A stretch of 64,000 bases of DNA from Streptomyces sp. TLI_235 (lineage in GTDB: Bacteria > Actinomycetota > Actinomycetes > Streptomycetales > Streptomycetaceae): contig NSGV01000001.1 in NCBI GenBank assembly GCA_002300355.1, positions 5,456,001 through 5,520,000 of the forward strand, given 5' to 3'. The position numbers and the translations under genes were made by a program. Every line of letters begins with the position of its first letter. Position 1 is the stretch's first letter. The notes below the pieces were generated by a model. That model saw only the letters and a list, made by a program, of their open reading frames with translations, did no database searches and was not told where the DNA came from. Positions 49,712-58,353 of this stretch are shown piece by piece.

Positions 49712-50494
49712 TCAGCGGCGGCGCGAGGGCGGCCCGTACGGGGACTGCCAGGCCGGACGGTCCCGGCGGTGGACCGGCTTGCAGTCTGTGGCAAGGAGAC
49801 CGGCCGACTGCAAGGCCTGGCCGAGCTGGGCGAGTTGCTCGGCGGCGGCCTGCACCGCGGGCATGAGCGCCTGCACGACCTTGGCGAACTCGGCGCCGAC
49901 GCGGGCGGCGGCCTCGAGGAGCGCGTCACGCTGCTCGTCCGTGAGCCCGGTGACCGGCGGGTCGACGTCGGCCGGCGCCGGGTCGCCGTGCTCGCTCATC
50001 GGCGCCGGCGGCTCATGGCAGACACACAGCGGGTCCGGGCGCGGCCCGTGCTCGGCCTTCCGCTCGCAGTCGGTGCCGCGGCAGTCGTCACCGGCGGGGC
50101 AGGCAGGCCGGTTGCCGTCCGCGCAGGGCCAGCAGAACAGGTGGCCGTACACGTTCTCGTAGAACCTCCGGCCGTGCGGGCGGACGGCCCCGCACACGCA
50201 GCAGGCGTTGAGCGGGCGGATCTGCTGCTGCTGCAGGCCGGTGGCCATTGGGCCGAGGTGGACGGCTGCGATGGCTTCGACACCGTCGGGGAGCCGGGCG
50301 GGGACCGGGGTGGCAGCGGGCGTGCCGGTGATGACGCTGACCGTATCGCCAGCGCGGACGACCGTGTCGATTCGGGAGTGGACGGGGTGAGGGCGGACGA
50401 GGGTGAGCGGCACGTCGAGGGCGATCGTCACGATGACCGCGGGGTCGACGGTGGGGTTGGCGGCGCCGGGGGCGGGGCGGACGGTGTCGCTCAT
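49712..50494 (-). CDS. Hypothetical protein with cysteine cluster (260 aa)
   Basis: The centre carries many Cys: NACCVCGAVRPHG, FCWPCADG, ACPAGDDCRGTDC and LCVCHEP, enough for two zinc sites. The C-terminal part is helical (AEFAKVVQALMPAVQAAAEQ). ATG overlaps the upstream stop as ATGA. No family recognized. Confidence 0.7.
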   Translation of the reverse strand: MSDTVRPAPGAANPTVDPAVIVTIALDVPLTLVRPHPVHSRIDTVVRAGDTVSVITGTPAATPVPARLPDGVEAIAAVHLGPMATGLQQQQIRPLNACCVCGAVRPHGRRFYENVYGHLFCWPCADGNRPACPAGDDCRGTDCERKAEHGPRPDPLCVCHEPPAPMSEHGDPAPADVDPPVTGLTDEQRDALLEAAARVGAEFAKVVQALMPAVQAAAEQLAQLGQALQSAGLLATDCKPVHRRDRPAWQSPYGPPSRRR

Positions 50495-52263
50495 GCCTGG
50501 GTCACCTCGGTGGTGTGGGCGGGACGGAGCCGGATCTCGGCGGGCGGGATCGTGTCGTCGCAGAACACGCCGAAGGTCGAGATGCCGAGCAGAGTGGGCA
50601 GGGCGCCGGGGCGGCCGTCGACGAGGCGGAGGGCGGCCTCGTTGAGGAGCCACACGGTGTGCGGGTGGGCGGCGATGGTCTCGGTACGGCCGTAGCCGTA
50701 CGTGAAGTACAGCGGGGGCCAGGCCGGGTCGATGTCGTGGGCGAGGAGGACGAGCCGACCGAGGGTGGTCGCGAGCTTGGCTTCCTCGCTGCCGAGCCCC
50801 GGTGCGGTGCAGGGCTGGGCGACGATCGGGCCAGGCCAGACGGGCTGCGGCGGCAGCGTGATGACGGGCGGGCCGTCGGAGATTCCGCTTCCACTCCTGA
50901 TGGCGTTGTAGATGCCGCTGATCTTGCGCGCGGCTTCGGGAGAGGCCGGGCCGATCAGGCCGGGCAGGTCGGACAGGGACTCGACGTCAGCCTCGCTGGC
51001 GGAACCGGGCTCGTCCTCGCACTGGTCGACGGCCGCGGCCGCCTTGTGCTCGGCAGCCCACTGCCCGGCGTCGTCCTCGCCGCCGATGTTCTCGACCTCG
51101 GCCGGGCAGTCCCAGCACGAGGCGTGCCAGCCGTCCTCGTCCTCCCAGACGCGGGAGTCGTGGGAGGGCAGCGGGGGGCCGAACGCGGCGTCGGTGCAGA
51201 GCTGAGCGATGGCGGCGTACTTGGCCTCGGTGGTGTGGCCGTCCCACTGGGCGCGCGGGTCGTCCGCGGTGACGTGCGGGACGTGCAGGTACAGGCCGGC
51301 GTCGCGGGGGTGGATGTGCCAGGACAGCTGTCGGCCGCCGGCGGTGAGGTAGAGGATCTGCCATCCGGGCTCGTCGATGTCCGGGGCTGGGGCGAGGACG
51401 GCGGGGTGCAGGGTGGCGAGCCACGCGGTGAGGTGTGCGCGCTCGCGGTACGCGGCGTCGATGGTGGCTGCGGCTGCGTCGAGCTGCTCGCCGGTGTCGG
51501 CGACGAGGCGGCCCATCTCGGATTCGTCGAGCAGGGTGTCGACGGCGGCGCGGTACTCGTTGGCGTGTCGGCGGGCGGACTGCCAGGCGAGCCGGTAGCG
51601 GTCGCCGCGGCTTGTGAGGGCGGCGAGCTCGCTGCGGTACTGCCCGGTGCCGGCCCGGCCGAGCGTGTCAAGCAGCACGCCGAGGTCGTCCGCCGCCCGG
51701 TGGAGCCCGGACCACAGCCGGTTCCGCCACTCCTCGTTGTCGACGGCCTCGGCCCAGTATTCGAGCATGTTCCAGCGGGCGTCGAGGAGTCGATCGATCG
51801 CGGGCATGAGCTCGGGGCCGCAGGCGTGCAGCGCGGTGAGGAGCTCGGTCCGGAGAGCGGTGGCCTCTTCGGTCTGGCACGGCTGGCCGAGGATGACGAG
51901 GGCGCGGAGGATCCGGTCCTGGGCGTCGTTGCGTTCGGCGGTGCGCTCCTCGAGGAGGGTGTATGCGGCGATGCAGGAGTCGCGGTCGGCTGCGGCGGTG
52001 GTCTCGGCTTGTTCGGCGCGGGCCTGCTGCTCGGCGGCCTTCCGTTCGGCTTCGACTGCGGCGGTGAGCTCGCGGATGCTGTTCAGCTCCTCGGCGGCGA
52101 GGGTGAGTTCGGTCTGGTTGAGCTGGCGGCGGAGGTCGCCGACGGCGGGCCGGAGCTTGGCCAGCTCGGCCTCGGCGGTGATGAGGTCGGCCTCTCGCAG
52201 CCGGAGTTGCTTGGTCAGCTGGTCGCGCCAGCGGACGAGCTGGGCTTCGTAGGCGTGGGTCAC
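50491..52263 (-). CDS. Large coiled-coil early protein (590 aa)
   Basis: The N-terminal 130 residues form a coiled coil (RLREADLITAEAELAKLRPA; LTAAVEAERKAAEQQARAEQ). The middle is helical and Trp/Arg-rich, and a small Cys motif occurs in GWHASCWDCPAEVENIGG. The C-terminal part (LGRLVLLAHDIDPAWPPLYF) is probably globular. GTG start coupled to the previous stop. Function unknown. Confidence 0.72.
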   Translation of the reverse strand: MTHAYEAQLVRWRDQLTKQLRLREADLITAEAELAKLRPAVGDLRRQLNQTELTLAAEELNSIRELTAAVEAERKAAEQQARAEQAETTAAADRDSCIAAYTLLEERTAERNDAQDRILRALVILGQPCQTEEATALRTELLTALHACGPELMPAIDRLLDARWNMLEYWAEAVDNEEWRNRLWSGLHRAADDLGVLLDTLGRAGTGQYRSELAALTSRGDRYRLAWQSARRHANEYRAAVDTLLDESEMGRLVADTGEQLDAAAATIDAAYRERAHLTAWLATLHPAVLAPAPDIDEPGWQILYLTAGGRQLSWHIHPRDAGLYLHVPHVTADDPRAQWDGHTTEAKYAAIAQLCTDAAFGPPLPSHDSRVWEDEDGWHASCWDCPAEVENIGGEDDAGQWAAEHKAAAAVDQCEDEPGSASEADVESLSDLPGLIGPASPEAARKISGIYNAIRSGSGISDGPPVITLPPQPVWPGPIVAQPCTAPGLGSEEAKLATTLGRLVLLAHDIDPAWPPLYFTYGYGRTETIAAHPHTVWLLNEAALRLVDGRPGALPTLLGISTFGVFCDDTIPPAEIRLRPAHTTEVTQA

Positions 52264-52460
52264 TGGTGGTTGGCCTTTCGGGCGTTGCGGGCGAGGGCCC
52301 GGCGGGTGGCGCGGTTCGGTCGGGGCGGATCGGGTTCGGCTGGCCACGGGGTGACGACGACGGGGAGGCCGTCCCACGGGCCGTCCGGGATGACGACTTC
52401 GCGGCGGACAGTGCGGCGTTCCCAGGTGACGCCCGGACGGGGCTTGTACTCGCGGCTCAC
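52260..52460 (-). CDS. Small basic protein (66 aa)
   Basis: MSREYKPRPGVTWERRTVRR at the start and an Arg-rich end (RATRRALARNARKANHQ). Both ends overlap neighbours as GTGA. Possibly nucleic-acid binding from its charge; no other evidence. Confidence 0.65.
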   Translation of the reverse strand: MSREYKPRPGVTWERRTVRREVVIPDGPWDGLPVVVTPWPAEPDPPRPNRATRRALARNARKANHQ

Positions 52461-52693
52461 GGCTGCGGCTCCTCGGTGTCGGCGGGGTCAGGGCGAGGGA
52501 TGGCGAACAGTTCGCCCGTCGGGTCGGGTGGCCGCGGGCTGGGGGCCGGACGGTGGCGGGCGGCTTTGCGGAGGGTCTTCTCGGCGTGGCGGATGACGCG
52601 GCGTCGCTCGAGGCGGGCGTCGGCCCAGCAGATGCCGATGCCGGTGGCGATCAGGGCGGCGAAGGCGAGGGCGGTCTCGAGGGCGTTAGTCAC
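52457..52693 (-). CDS. Small membrane-anchored protein (78 aa)
   Basis: One N-terminal membrane helix (ALETALAFAALIATGIGICW) followed by a basic helix (RLERRRVIRHAEKTLRKAAR) and a Pro-rich tail. GTG overlaps the end of the 36-aa miniprotein gene. Confidence 0.65.
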   Translation of the reverse strand: MTNALETALAFAALIATGIGICWADARLERRRVIRHAEKTLRKAARHRPAPSPRPPDPTGELFAIPRPDPADTEEPQP

Positions 52694-52796
52694 GGGGTGT
52701 CTCACTTCGGGTGCCGGCGTGGGCGGCGGCGAGGACGAGGGCGAGGGCGACGGTGCTGCAGACGAGGGCGGCGAGGGCGTAAGCGAGGGTGCGCAC
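52686..52796 (-). CDS. 36-aa membrane miniprotein
   Basis: GTG follows GGAGCCACC, a good ribosome site. The product is one hydrophobic helix (LAYALAALVCSTVALALVLA) with a short polar tail (GTRSETPRD). The 3' end overlaps the next start by eight bases. It is probably real because gene spacing here is otherwise tight. Confidence 0.6.
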   Translation of the reverse strand: MRTLAYALAALVCSTVALALVLAAAHAGTRSETPRD

Positions 52797-52848
52797 GGTG
52801 GCTCCGGAGTGGTGGCCGCCGGCCGGTGGTGCCGGCGGCCGGGGGCGG

Positions 52849-53109
52849 TCAGGTGGCGGGCTCGTACGTGGCGGCGAAGACGTCCGGCTTGCAGGGGTAG
52901 TGCTCGCCCTTCATGCCGCAGATGATCCAGTCGCCCTCCGTGGCTCGCATGACGCCTTCGAGGGTCTTGATGTCGAGGAAGAGGCCGCCCTCGTCTTCCC
53001 CTGCTGCAGAGCACTGGCCGTGAGGAACGAACCGGACCGTCGCCGCGAACGTCTCGCGGGTGAACTGGACGGCTTCGACCTCGACGGGCAACTTGCGGTA
53101 GCGGGGCAT
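52849..53109 (-). CDS. PGDYG-type small phage protein (86 aa)
   Basis: MPRYRKLPVEVEAVQFTRET at the start and DWIICGMKGEHYPCKPDVFA near the end are the hallmarks of this widespread phage family. The role is unknown. Confidence 0.8.
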   Translation of the reverse strand: MPRYRKLPVEVEAVQFTRETFAATVRFVPHGQCSAAGEDEGGLFLDIKTLEGVMRATEGDWIICGMKGEHYPCKPDVFAATYEPAT

Positions 53110-53169
53110 GTGGGCCTTCTTTCGGGGTGTGGGGCGGGCCGCTGGGTGACGGCCCGCAGGCGGGTCAGG

Positions 53170-53391
53170 TCAGAGCTGGGCGATGACGCGGGCCGCGTCG
53201 TCGTCGTGGGCGTGGCCGTGCTCGCCAGCCCAGTCGGCGACGTCGAGGGGCCACCGCTTGTCGTAGTAGGTGATGACGATCTGCTTGCCGTCCTGGGCGA
53301 CGTTGTGGTGCTGGTCGCCGGGGCGGTGGGCCTCGTTGTAGACGGCGGCGGCGTGCTGCTCGTCGACGCAGGTGAGGGTGAGCTGGGGCAT
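53170..53391 (-). CDS. Hypothetical protein (73 aa)
   Basis: MPQLTLTCVDEQHAAAVYNE behind GAGGAG, with NVAQDGKQIVITYYDKRWPL in the middle. A small alpha/beta fold is likely. No family recognized. Confidence 0.7.
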   Translation of the reverse strand: MPQLTLTCVDEQHAAAVYNEAHRPGDQHHNVAQDGKQIVITYYDKRWPLDVADWAGEHGHAHDDDAARVIAQL

Positions 53392-53443
53392 CGTGGCTCC
53401 TCGAGGTGGCCGCCCGCCCGGGACTGGGCGGCCAGCGGGCGGG

Positions 53444-53917
53444 TCAGCGGCAGTCCGAGCAGGGTTCGACGCCGCACAGCGAGTGGTCGCGCTCGAGGGC
53501 CCGGTCGATCGCGGGCCGGACGGCGCGGGCGGCGTCGGCCATGCCGTCGAGGACGCCGGAAGCGAACGACAGGCAGCCGGCGCGGCGGCTTCGGGGCGCG
53601 GTGCGGGCCATCTCCCGCAGCTTCGCGGCTGCCTCGGCGAGAACCTCGTCTCGGCGGCCGTCGAGCTCCGTGCGGAGTCGCCGGACCTCGGCGAGCAGCG
53701 CGTGGACGTCCTCGCGGGCGTGGGCGACAAACGTGGCGTCGGCCTGGGTGCGGTTGCCGACGTAGCCGAAGCTGATGTCGAGCAGGCCGGCCAAGTCGGT
53801 GACCCAACGGGTGAGGTCGCTGCGGGTCTCCTCGACGTACCAAGGGCCGTCGGTGGCGGCCCGTTCCCGGGCCTCGATCGGGCCGAGGTCGAGCGGCTCG
53901 AGGGCGTCGGTGGTCAT
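53444..53917 (-). CDS. Hypothetical protein (157 aa)
   Basis: The N-terminal part (IEARERAATDGPWYVEETRS; ADATFVAHAREDVHALLAEV) is a pattern I recall in many actinophage early proteins. A helical region (RRLRTELDGRRDEVLAEAAA) and a Cys-containing end (GVEPCSDCR) follow. Function unknown. Confidence 0.75.
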   Translation of the reverse strand: MTTDALEPLDLGPIEARERAATDGPWYVEETRSDLTRWVTDLAGLLDISFGYVGNRTQADATFVAHAREDVHALLAEVRRLRTELDGRRDEVLAEAAAKLREMARTAPRSRRAGCLSFASGVLDGMADAARAVRPAIDRALERDHSLCGVEPCSDCR

Positions 53918-53931
53918 GCTGTGGTCTCCGG

Positions 53932-54471
53932 TCAGCTGGTCGGGGCGGTGGCGGTGTTGATCGCGCGGGCGACGTCGGCGAGGGCCTGCGCGTAGCCGAG
54001 GGCGTGGTGGTACCGCTCCCCGTCCATCAGCCGGAGCTCGGCGCTGGTGGCGACGGGCAGGGCGAGAACGGCGGCGATACGCGCCCGCGCGTCCTCGAGA
54101 GCGGCCTTCGCCTCACGCCACTGCCGGTTGCGCATGTGGATCTGGGCCCACAGGTTCTGCAGCTGTGTCGGGTCGGCGCCCGCGGCGCGGAGGCCGGCGC
54201 GAAGCGTGCGGAGCTCGCCGCGGGCGATGCTCAGCTCCCAGCGGAGGCGCTTCGGTTCGGCCTTCAGCCGGCGGATCAGGCGGGGGATGTCGCCGGTGAC
54301 GCTGCCGAGGTAGGCGGCGACGTGGAGGGCGATGCCGGCGGCGAGGTCGGTGGTGGGCTGGCCGAGGTGGTAGGGGGTGTTCTCGAGGCCGCGGGTGACG
54401 GCGCGGTGTAGGTCGGCGAGCTCGGCGAGGGCGGCGGTCTCGTCGGGGGTGCGGTCGGTCCGGGTGGGCAC
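53932..54471 (-). CDS. Helical hypothetical protein (179 aa)
   Basis: GTG follows GAGGAGCCACC. The product is helical throughout (PDETAALAELADLHRAVTRG; RQWREAKAALEDARARIAAV), without cysteines. No family recognized; lies upstream-to-downstream next to the methyltransferase gene. Confidence 0.68.
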   Translation of the reverse strand: MPTRTDRTPDETAALAELADLHRAVTRGLENTPYHLGQPTTDLAAGIALHVAAYLGSVTGDIPRLIRRLKAEPKRLRWELSIARGELRTLRAGLRAAGADPTQLQNLWAQIHMRNRQWREAKAALEDARARIAAVLALPVATSAELRLMDGERYHHALGYAQALADVARAINTATAPTS

Positions 54472-54533
54472 GGTGGCTCCTCAGATGGCGGGGTGTGGGC
54501 CGGGCGGCATCACCGCCGCCCGGCCGGGGCGAG

Positions 54534-55805
54534 TCAGGCGAGGACGGCCTTGACGCGCTCGCCGAGCCAGCGCGCGGCGTTCACGGACACCGCGTTGCCG
54601 GCCTGCAGGATCTGCTCGGCCTGGTTGCCGTGGACGATGTAGTCCTTCGGGAACCGCTGGGCCTGCATCAACTCGCGGGTGGTGAACATCCGCAGAGTGC
54701 AGTCGTCGACGGTCGGCGCGGTACGGACGAGCGAGTGGTGCGGTTTGGTGGCGATCGTCGTCATCGGCTCGTTGGTGGTGCGCGGCAGGCCCTTGCGGCC
54801 GTTCGGCACGACGAGTGCGTGGTGTCGCCCCTGGGCGGACAGGGCGGGGATGGTGCCGGTCGTGCCTACGGCGGTGCCGTTGCGGCGCAGAACGGCGACG
54901 TGCGGCTCGTGGCCGAAGCGGTCCAGGCCGATGGCGATGCGGGCTCGGGTGGTCGCGGCGTACGGCGTGAAGGCCTTCCGGTCCGGCCGGCCGTCGCCAA
55001 CCCGAGTACCGGGCAGGTCCCAGTCGATGATGTCGGCAACCGGGCGGACCGTCGGGTCGAGGATCAGGTGTCCGCAGGAGCGGTTGGGGCAGCGGTAGTC
55101 GTACTGGACGCCCCACTTGCCGATGCGTCGGCGGCTGGGGTTGCGCCACACCTGCCGGGCCTGCACGGGACCGCAGGTGGGGCACAGCGCGGCCGGGCGG
55201 ACTTCCAGGTCGGGCAGGGGGATGCCCTCGCGGGTGAACGCGATGTACAGGCGGTTGCGGTCTTGGGGGGCGAGTTCGTTGTCACCACCGCCGAGGTGCG
55301 CACTGCTGGCGCACACGATCTGGTGGTTGTAGCCGAGGACCTTCCAACCGGATAGCCACCAGTCGAACAGCTCCCAGTCGAGCGCGAACTCGATGACGTT
55401 CTCGACGAGGACGGCGTCGTACCGGTGGACCTCGGCGGCCGCGATGACGTCGAGGGCGGTCGCCCTGGTCCGGGCGAAGGTGTCCTCGGCAGCGGCACCG
55501 TCGCCGAGGTCGAGGACGGTCTGTCCGCGGGTGCGCTTGCGGCCGCCGGACGGGCTGATCTCGGTGCAGATCGGGGAGCCCCAGAGGACGCGGGTCTTGG
55601 GCAGGCGGCGCTTGTCGAGGAGGTTGATGTCCGCGCAGAGGTGTTCGGCGGTCGGGTGGTTCGCGGCGTGGGTGCGGATGCTGACGGGGTCGTGGTTGGC
55701 CGCGAGACGGAGGGTGTACCCGGTCTCGGTGAGGCCAGTACTGGACCCGCCGCCACCGCAGAACAGGTCGGTGAAGTCGAGGTCGCCGTCGAAGCGGAAC
55801 GTCAT
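54534..55805 (-). CDS. C5 DNA cytosine methyltransferase
   Basis: A 423-residue enzyme. Motif I is DLFCGGGGSSTG (13-24), the catalytic loop is GSPICTEIS with Cys80, motif VI is ENV (135-137), motif VIII is QDRNRLYIAF (181-190), and the last motif is GNAVSVNAARWL. The recognition region contains four cysteines (208, 211, 239, 244) that could bind zinc. The catalytic loop reads P-I-C instead of P-C. No restriction gene is adjacent, so it is an orphan enzyme that may protect phage DNA. Confidence 0.9.
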   Translation of the reverse strand: MTFRFDGDLDFTDLFCGGGGSSTGLTETGYTLRLAANHDPVSIRTHAANHPTAEHLCADINLLDKRRLPKTRVLWGSPICTEISPSGGRKRTRGQTVLDLGDGAAAEDTFARTRATALDVIAAAEVHRYDAVLVENVIEFALDWELFDWWLSGWKVLGYNHQIVCASSAHLGGGDNELAPQDRNRLYIAFTREGIPLPDLEVRPAALCPTCGPVQARQVWRNPSRRRIGKWGVQYDYRCPNRSCGHLILDPTVRPVADIIDWDLPGTRVGDGRPDRKAFTPYAATTRARIAIGLDRFGHEPHVAVLRRNGTAVGTTGTIPALSAQGRHHALVVPNGRKGLPRTTNEPMTTIATKPHHSLVRTAPTVDDCTLRMFTTRELMQAQRFPKDYIVHGNQAEQILQAGNAVSVNAARWLGERVKAVLA

Positions 55806-55817
55806 GGTGGTCTCCGG

Positions 55818-56075
55818 TCAGCGGGAGGTGGGCGGGTTGGTCGGGTTGTGGCTGGTCTGGCCGGCCTCCGTGTAAGCCACCCACCGCCTGCGGTAGCCGT
55901 GTCCGAGGCCGAGGGTGCAGCCGTACGTGTAGGTCGGCCGGAGCGGCGCGAGGCGGGCCGGGACGGTGCAGCCGCAGTCGAGGCGGATCTGCACCAGGTA
56001 CGTCGGGGATTTGCGGGGCTGCGGGGCGTGGTCGCCGGCGATCCAGGTCGCGGGGTCGGTGCCGTGGTGGCTCAT
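55818..56075 (-). CDS. Small hypothetical protein (85 aa)
   Basis: MSHHGTDPATWIAGDHAPQP behind CGGAG; the core is YLVQIRLDCGCTVPARLAPL with one CxC. It ends 12 bases before the methyltransferase start. No family recognized. Confidence 0.65.
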   Translation of the reverse strand: MSHHGTDPATWIAGDHAPQPRKSPTYLVQIRLDCGCTVPARLAPLRPTYTYGCTLGLGHGYRRRWVAYTEAGQTSHNPTNPPTSR

Positions 56076-56186
56076 GGGTGGCTCCGGGTCGTTGTCGCGG
56101 GGTGGTGTTGGCGCTCGAGGGGCTGGCGTTCCTGTGCGTGACGGCTAGCCGGACCGGTCCGCGTGACGGAGGCGCCTTGTATGTGC

Positions 56187-56380
56187 GTAGGGGCCTCACC
56201 TTCTGCATCTTCGGTCTGACCTGGTGTTTTGTGGCCTCACCTTCTGCCGCGCCTTCCCCTCGCCTTCCTCACCTTCTCCGGGTAGAAGATGAGGGGGTTC
56301 TCTAGAAGGTGGGGGGAAGATGAGGGAGAAGATGAGGGGGTAAAACACCAGGTCAGAAAGAAGATGTGGAAGATGCGGGG
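56187..56380. repeat. Inverted-repeat, purine-tract region; replication origin candidate
   Basis: A perfect 16-bp inverted repeat, TCTGACCTGGTGTTTT (56215-56230) and its complement (56342-56357), encloses 111 bases. Inside and around it CCTCACCTTCT occurs three times on the left and GAAGATGAGGG-type units at least three times on the right, so the arms can pair further. GGCCTCACCTTCTGC is repeated 40 bases apart. It holds no gene and lies immediately downstream of the RepA/DnaB-like ATPase gene. Confidence 0.65.
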
Positions 56381-56395
56381 TGTGTATAGAGGGGG

Positions 56396-58003
56396 CTAGT
56401 CCGGGGTTGTGTTGGCGGTGGGTAGCTGCCAGACCCACTGGGCTTGGAACACCCCGGCAGGCTTGACGCTGCGGATTTTGAGCTTCTTCTTGGCGGTGCG
56501 GAGCGCGTTCGGGGAGACGCCAGCGGCGCGGGCGGCCTGCTCGATGTCCTTGGGCGGGGCCTCGCCTCCGCGCTGGGGGTCCTGGAGGTAGTCGAGAAGC
56601 CATTCGGCCGCTTCGGAGAGCTCGGTGCGGTCGGCGCCGGGCAGGCCGTCGGCGGATCGGAGGGCCTCGCGGACGCTGGTGGTGGACTCGCCGCCGAGGA
56701 CGAACCGGGAGACGTACGAAGGGCCTTCCTCGGTGTCGACGGTGACCGGCTGGATCGTGTAGCTGAACGACGGGAGGCCGAGCCGGCCGAGGTTGTTCTT
56801 CTCCAGCGACATGACGAACTGTCCGTCGTCGTCTCCCTCGTCCTGGTGGGCGAAGGCGACGAGGGAGCGAATGAGCTGGCCGAACGCGCCGGATCCGGCG
56901 ATGCGGCTGACGGGGTCGGAGCCGCCGTTCTTGGTGAAGTGGGCGAGGCCGAGGATGGTGAAGCCGTGCTTGTCGGCGGCTTCGACGAGCGGCTCGAGGG
57001 CGGTTCGGACCTCGGCCGCCCGGTAGTCGTTGATCGTCTTGTCGATCATCGACAGGAGCGGGTCGGCGACGAGGAGCGCGACGCCGTACATCTCGGCGGC
57101 CTGCCCGAGGAGCTTGGTGTCGACGGGCAGCGAGAGGCGGGCGTACGGGGCGCCGTCGTCTTGCACGTCGACGCGGAAGACGAGGTCCATGTCGGCTCCG
57201 GCTGCGATGAGGCGGGGGGCGATGGTGTAGGTCCACGAGTCCTCGGTGGCGGCGTAGATGACGGCCCGGGGTCGGCCATGAAGGTCACCGGGGAGGGTGC
57301 CGCGGGTGACCTGCGCCGTCAGCCAGCACGCCCACTGGGACTTGCCGAGGCCGGGCCCGCCGGCGGCGATAGCGAGGCTGTACAGCGGGATGCGGCCGTG
57401 GGAAGTGGGCGGCGCGCCCTCGGGGGTGGTGTCCCACATCCACCGCACGGGGCGGATCTTGATCTCGGAGGCAGGGGTGAGGACGAGGCGGCGGGCCTGG
57501 CGGGCAGTGATGCCGTTGTCCTCGGCGCGCTGCGTGAGCTTGGCAGCGCGCTGCTGGATTGCCTGCAGGAGTTCGGCGAGGTCGTCCTCGTCGGTGAGGC
57601 TGTCGAGGGCATTGGCGGCGCGCGCGAGCTCGATGCGGGCGTCGGCGACGACCGCCAGTTGGACGAGCCGCTTGGCGTGCCACTCGGCGTCGCCGGTGAC
57701 GTGGTCGGCGATGGTGCCGAAGACGACCGGGCCGCCGATGCGCTGCAGCTTGGCCGGGTCGATGGCCTGCTGTAGCGCGGAGTAGTCGACCGGCAGGTTC
57801 TTGGGGATGCGGGCGGCGAGGAGGTCCCATACGGCGCGGGCCGGCGGGTGCCGGATGATGCCGGGCTCGTTGATGATCGAGGCGAGCTGTGGGAACTGGT
57901 GGGGGTTGACCAGGGCGGTGCCGACGACGGTGAGTTCCAGCGCGGTGCGCGGGTCGTGGTCGGCGGCCATCTCGCTGCCCGAGCGAGGGGCGTAGGTGGT
58001 CAT
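56396..58003 (-). CDS. RepA/DnaB-like replicative ATPase (helicase)
   Basis: A 535-residue protein. Residues 15-130 resemble the DnaB N-terminal domain (ALELTVVGTALVNPHQFPQL). The RecA-type ATPase has Walker A GGPGLGKS (215-222) and Walker B ALLVADPLLSM near 320, then GLAHFTKNGGSDPVSRIAGS. The C-terminus has a helix-turn-helix-like GVSPNALRTAKKKLKIRS. It should load on or unwind phage DNA. ATG overlaps the stop of a 28-codon leader gene as ATGA. Confidence 0.88.
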   Translation of the reverse strand: MTTYAPRSGSEMAADHDPRTALELTVVGTALVNPHQFPQLASIINEPGIIRHPPARAVWDLLAARIPKNLPVDYSALQQAIDPAKLQRIGGPVVFGTIADHVTGDAEWHAKRLVQLAVVADARIELARAANALDSLTDEDDLAELLQAIQQRAAKLTQRAEDNGITARQARRLVLTPASEIKIRPVRWMWDTTPEGAPPTSHGRIPLYSLAIAAGGPGLGKSQWACWLTAQVTRGTLPGDLHGRPRAVIYAATEDSWTYTIAPRLIAAGADMDLVFRVDVQDDGAPYARLSLPVDTKLLGQAAEMYGVALLVADPLLSMIDKTINDYRAAEVRTALEPLVEAADKHGFTILGLAHFTKNGGSDPVSRIAGSGAFGQLIRSLVAFAHQDEGDDDGQFVMSLEKNNLGRLGLPSFSYTIQPVTVDTEEGPSYVSRFVLGGESTTSVREALRSADGLPGADRTELSEAAEWLLDYLQDPQRGGEAPPKDIEQAARAAGVSPNALRTAKKKLKIRSVKPAGVFQAQWVWQLPTANTTPD

Positions 58004-58086
58004 GAGTAGCCCGCCGTCTCGTCACCGAGGGCGATGGTCTCGCCTCGGGTCGCCCGTGTGGGCGGCGTGCGGCGGGAGTTGGTCAC
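58000..58086 (-). CDS. 28-aa leader peptide coupled to the helicase gene
   Basis: GTG follows AGGAGCACAGC, a strong ribosome site. The product begins MTNSRRTPPTRATRGETI. Its stop overlaps the helicase ATG as ATGA, and the helicase gene has only a poor site of its own, so its translation probably depends on this short frame. Confidence 0.6.
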   Translation of the reverse strand: MTNSRRTPPTRATRGETIALGDETAGYS

Positions 58087-58095
58087 GCTGTGCTC

Positions 58096-58353
58096 CTAGA
58101 ACAGGGTCGGCTGCTGGGCCGGGGCGGGGTTGCAGCCGTAGGGGCCGGGGCGGTGCGGGTGGTGGCCTCGGGCGGGCGCGGTGCCGAGGACGATCGGGAC
58201 GATGTCTGCGGCCTCGAGGCGCCCGCCAGCGGGCAGGTGAATCGCGAGGGGGTCCGGCTCGGGCTCGAGGTACCGGCCGGCCGGTGTGCGGATGGTGGTG
58301 GCCCCGCACCGCGGGCATGCGGTGTGCTCCGCGGTGCGGGGCCCGCTCATCAC
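58096..58353 (-). CDS. Small zinc-site protein (85 aa)
   Basis: GTG-ATG tandem start overlapping the DUF2303 stop. The N-terminal ACPRCGATTIRTPAGRYLEP has a CxxC pair; a Pro-rich tail (PYGCNPAPAQQPTLF) follows. Probably binds zinc. Function unknown. Confidence 0.68.
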   Translation of the reverse strand: MMSGPRTAEHTACPRCGATTIRTPAGRYLEPEPDPLAIHLPAGGRLEAADIVPIVLGTAPARGHHPHRPGPYGCNPAPAQQPTLF

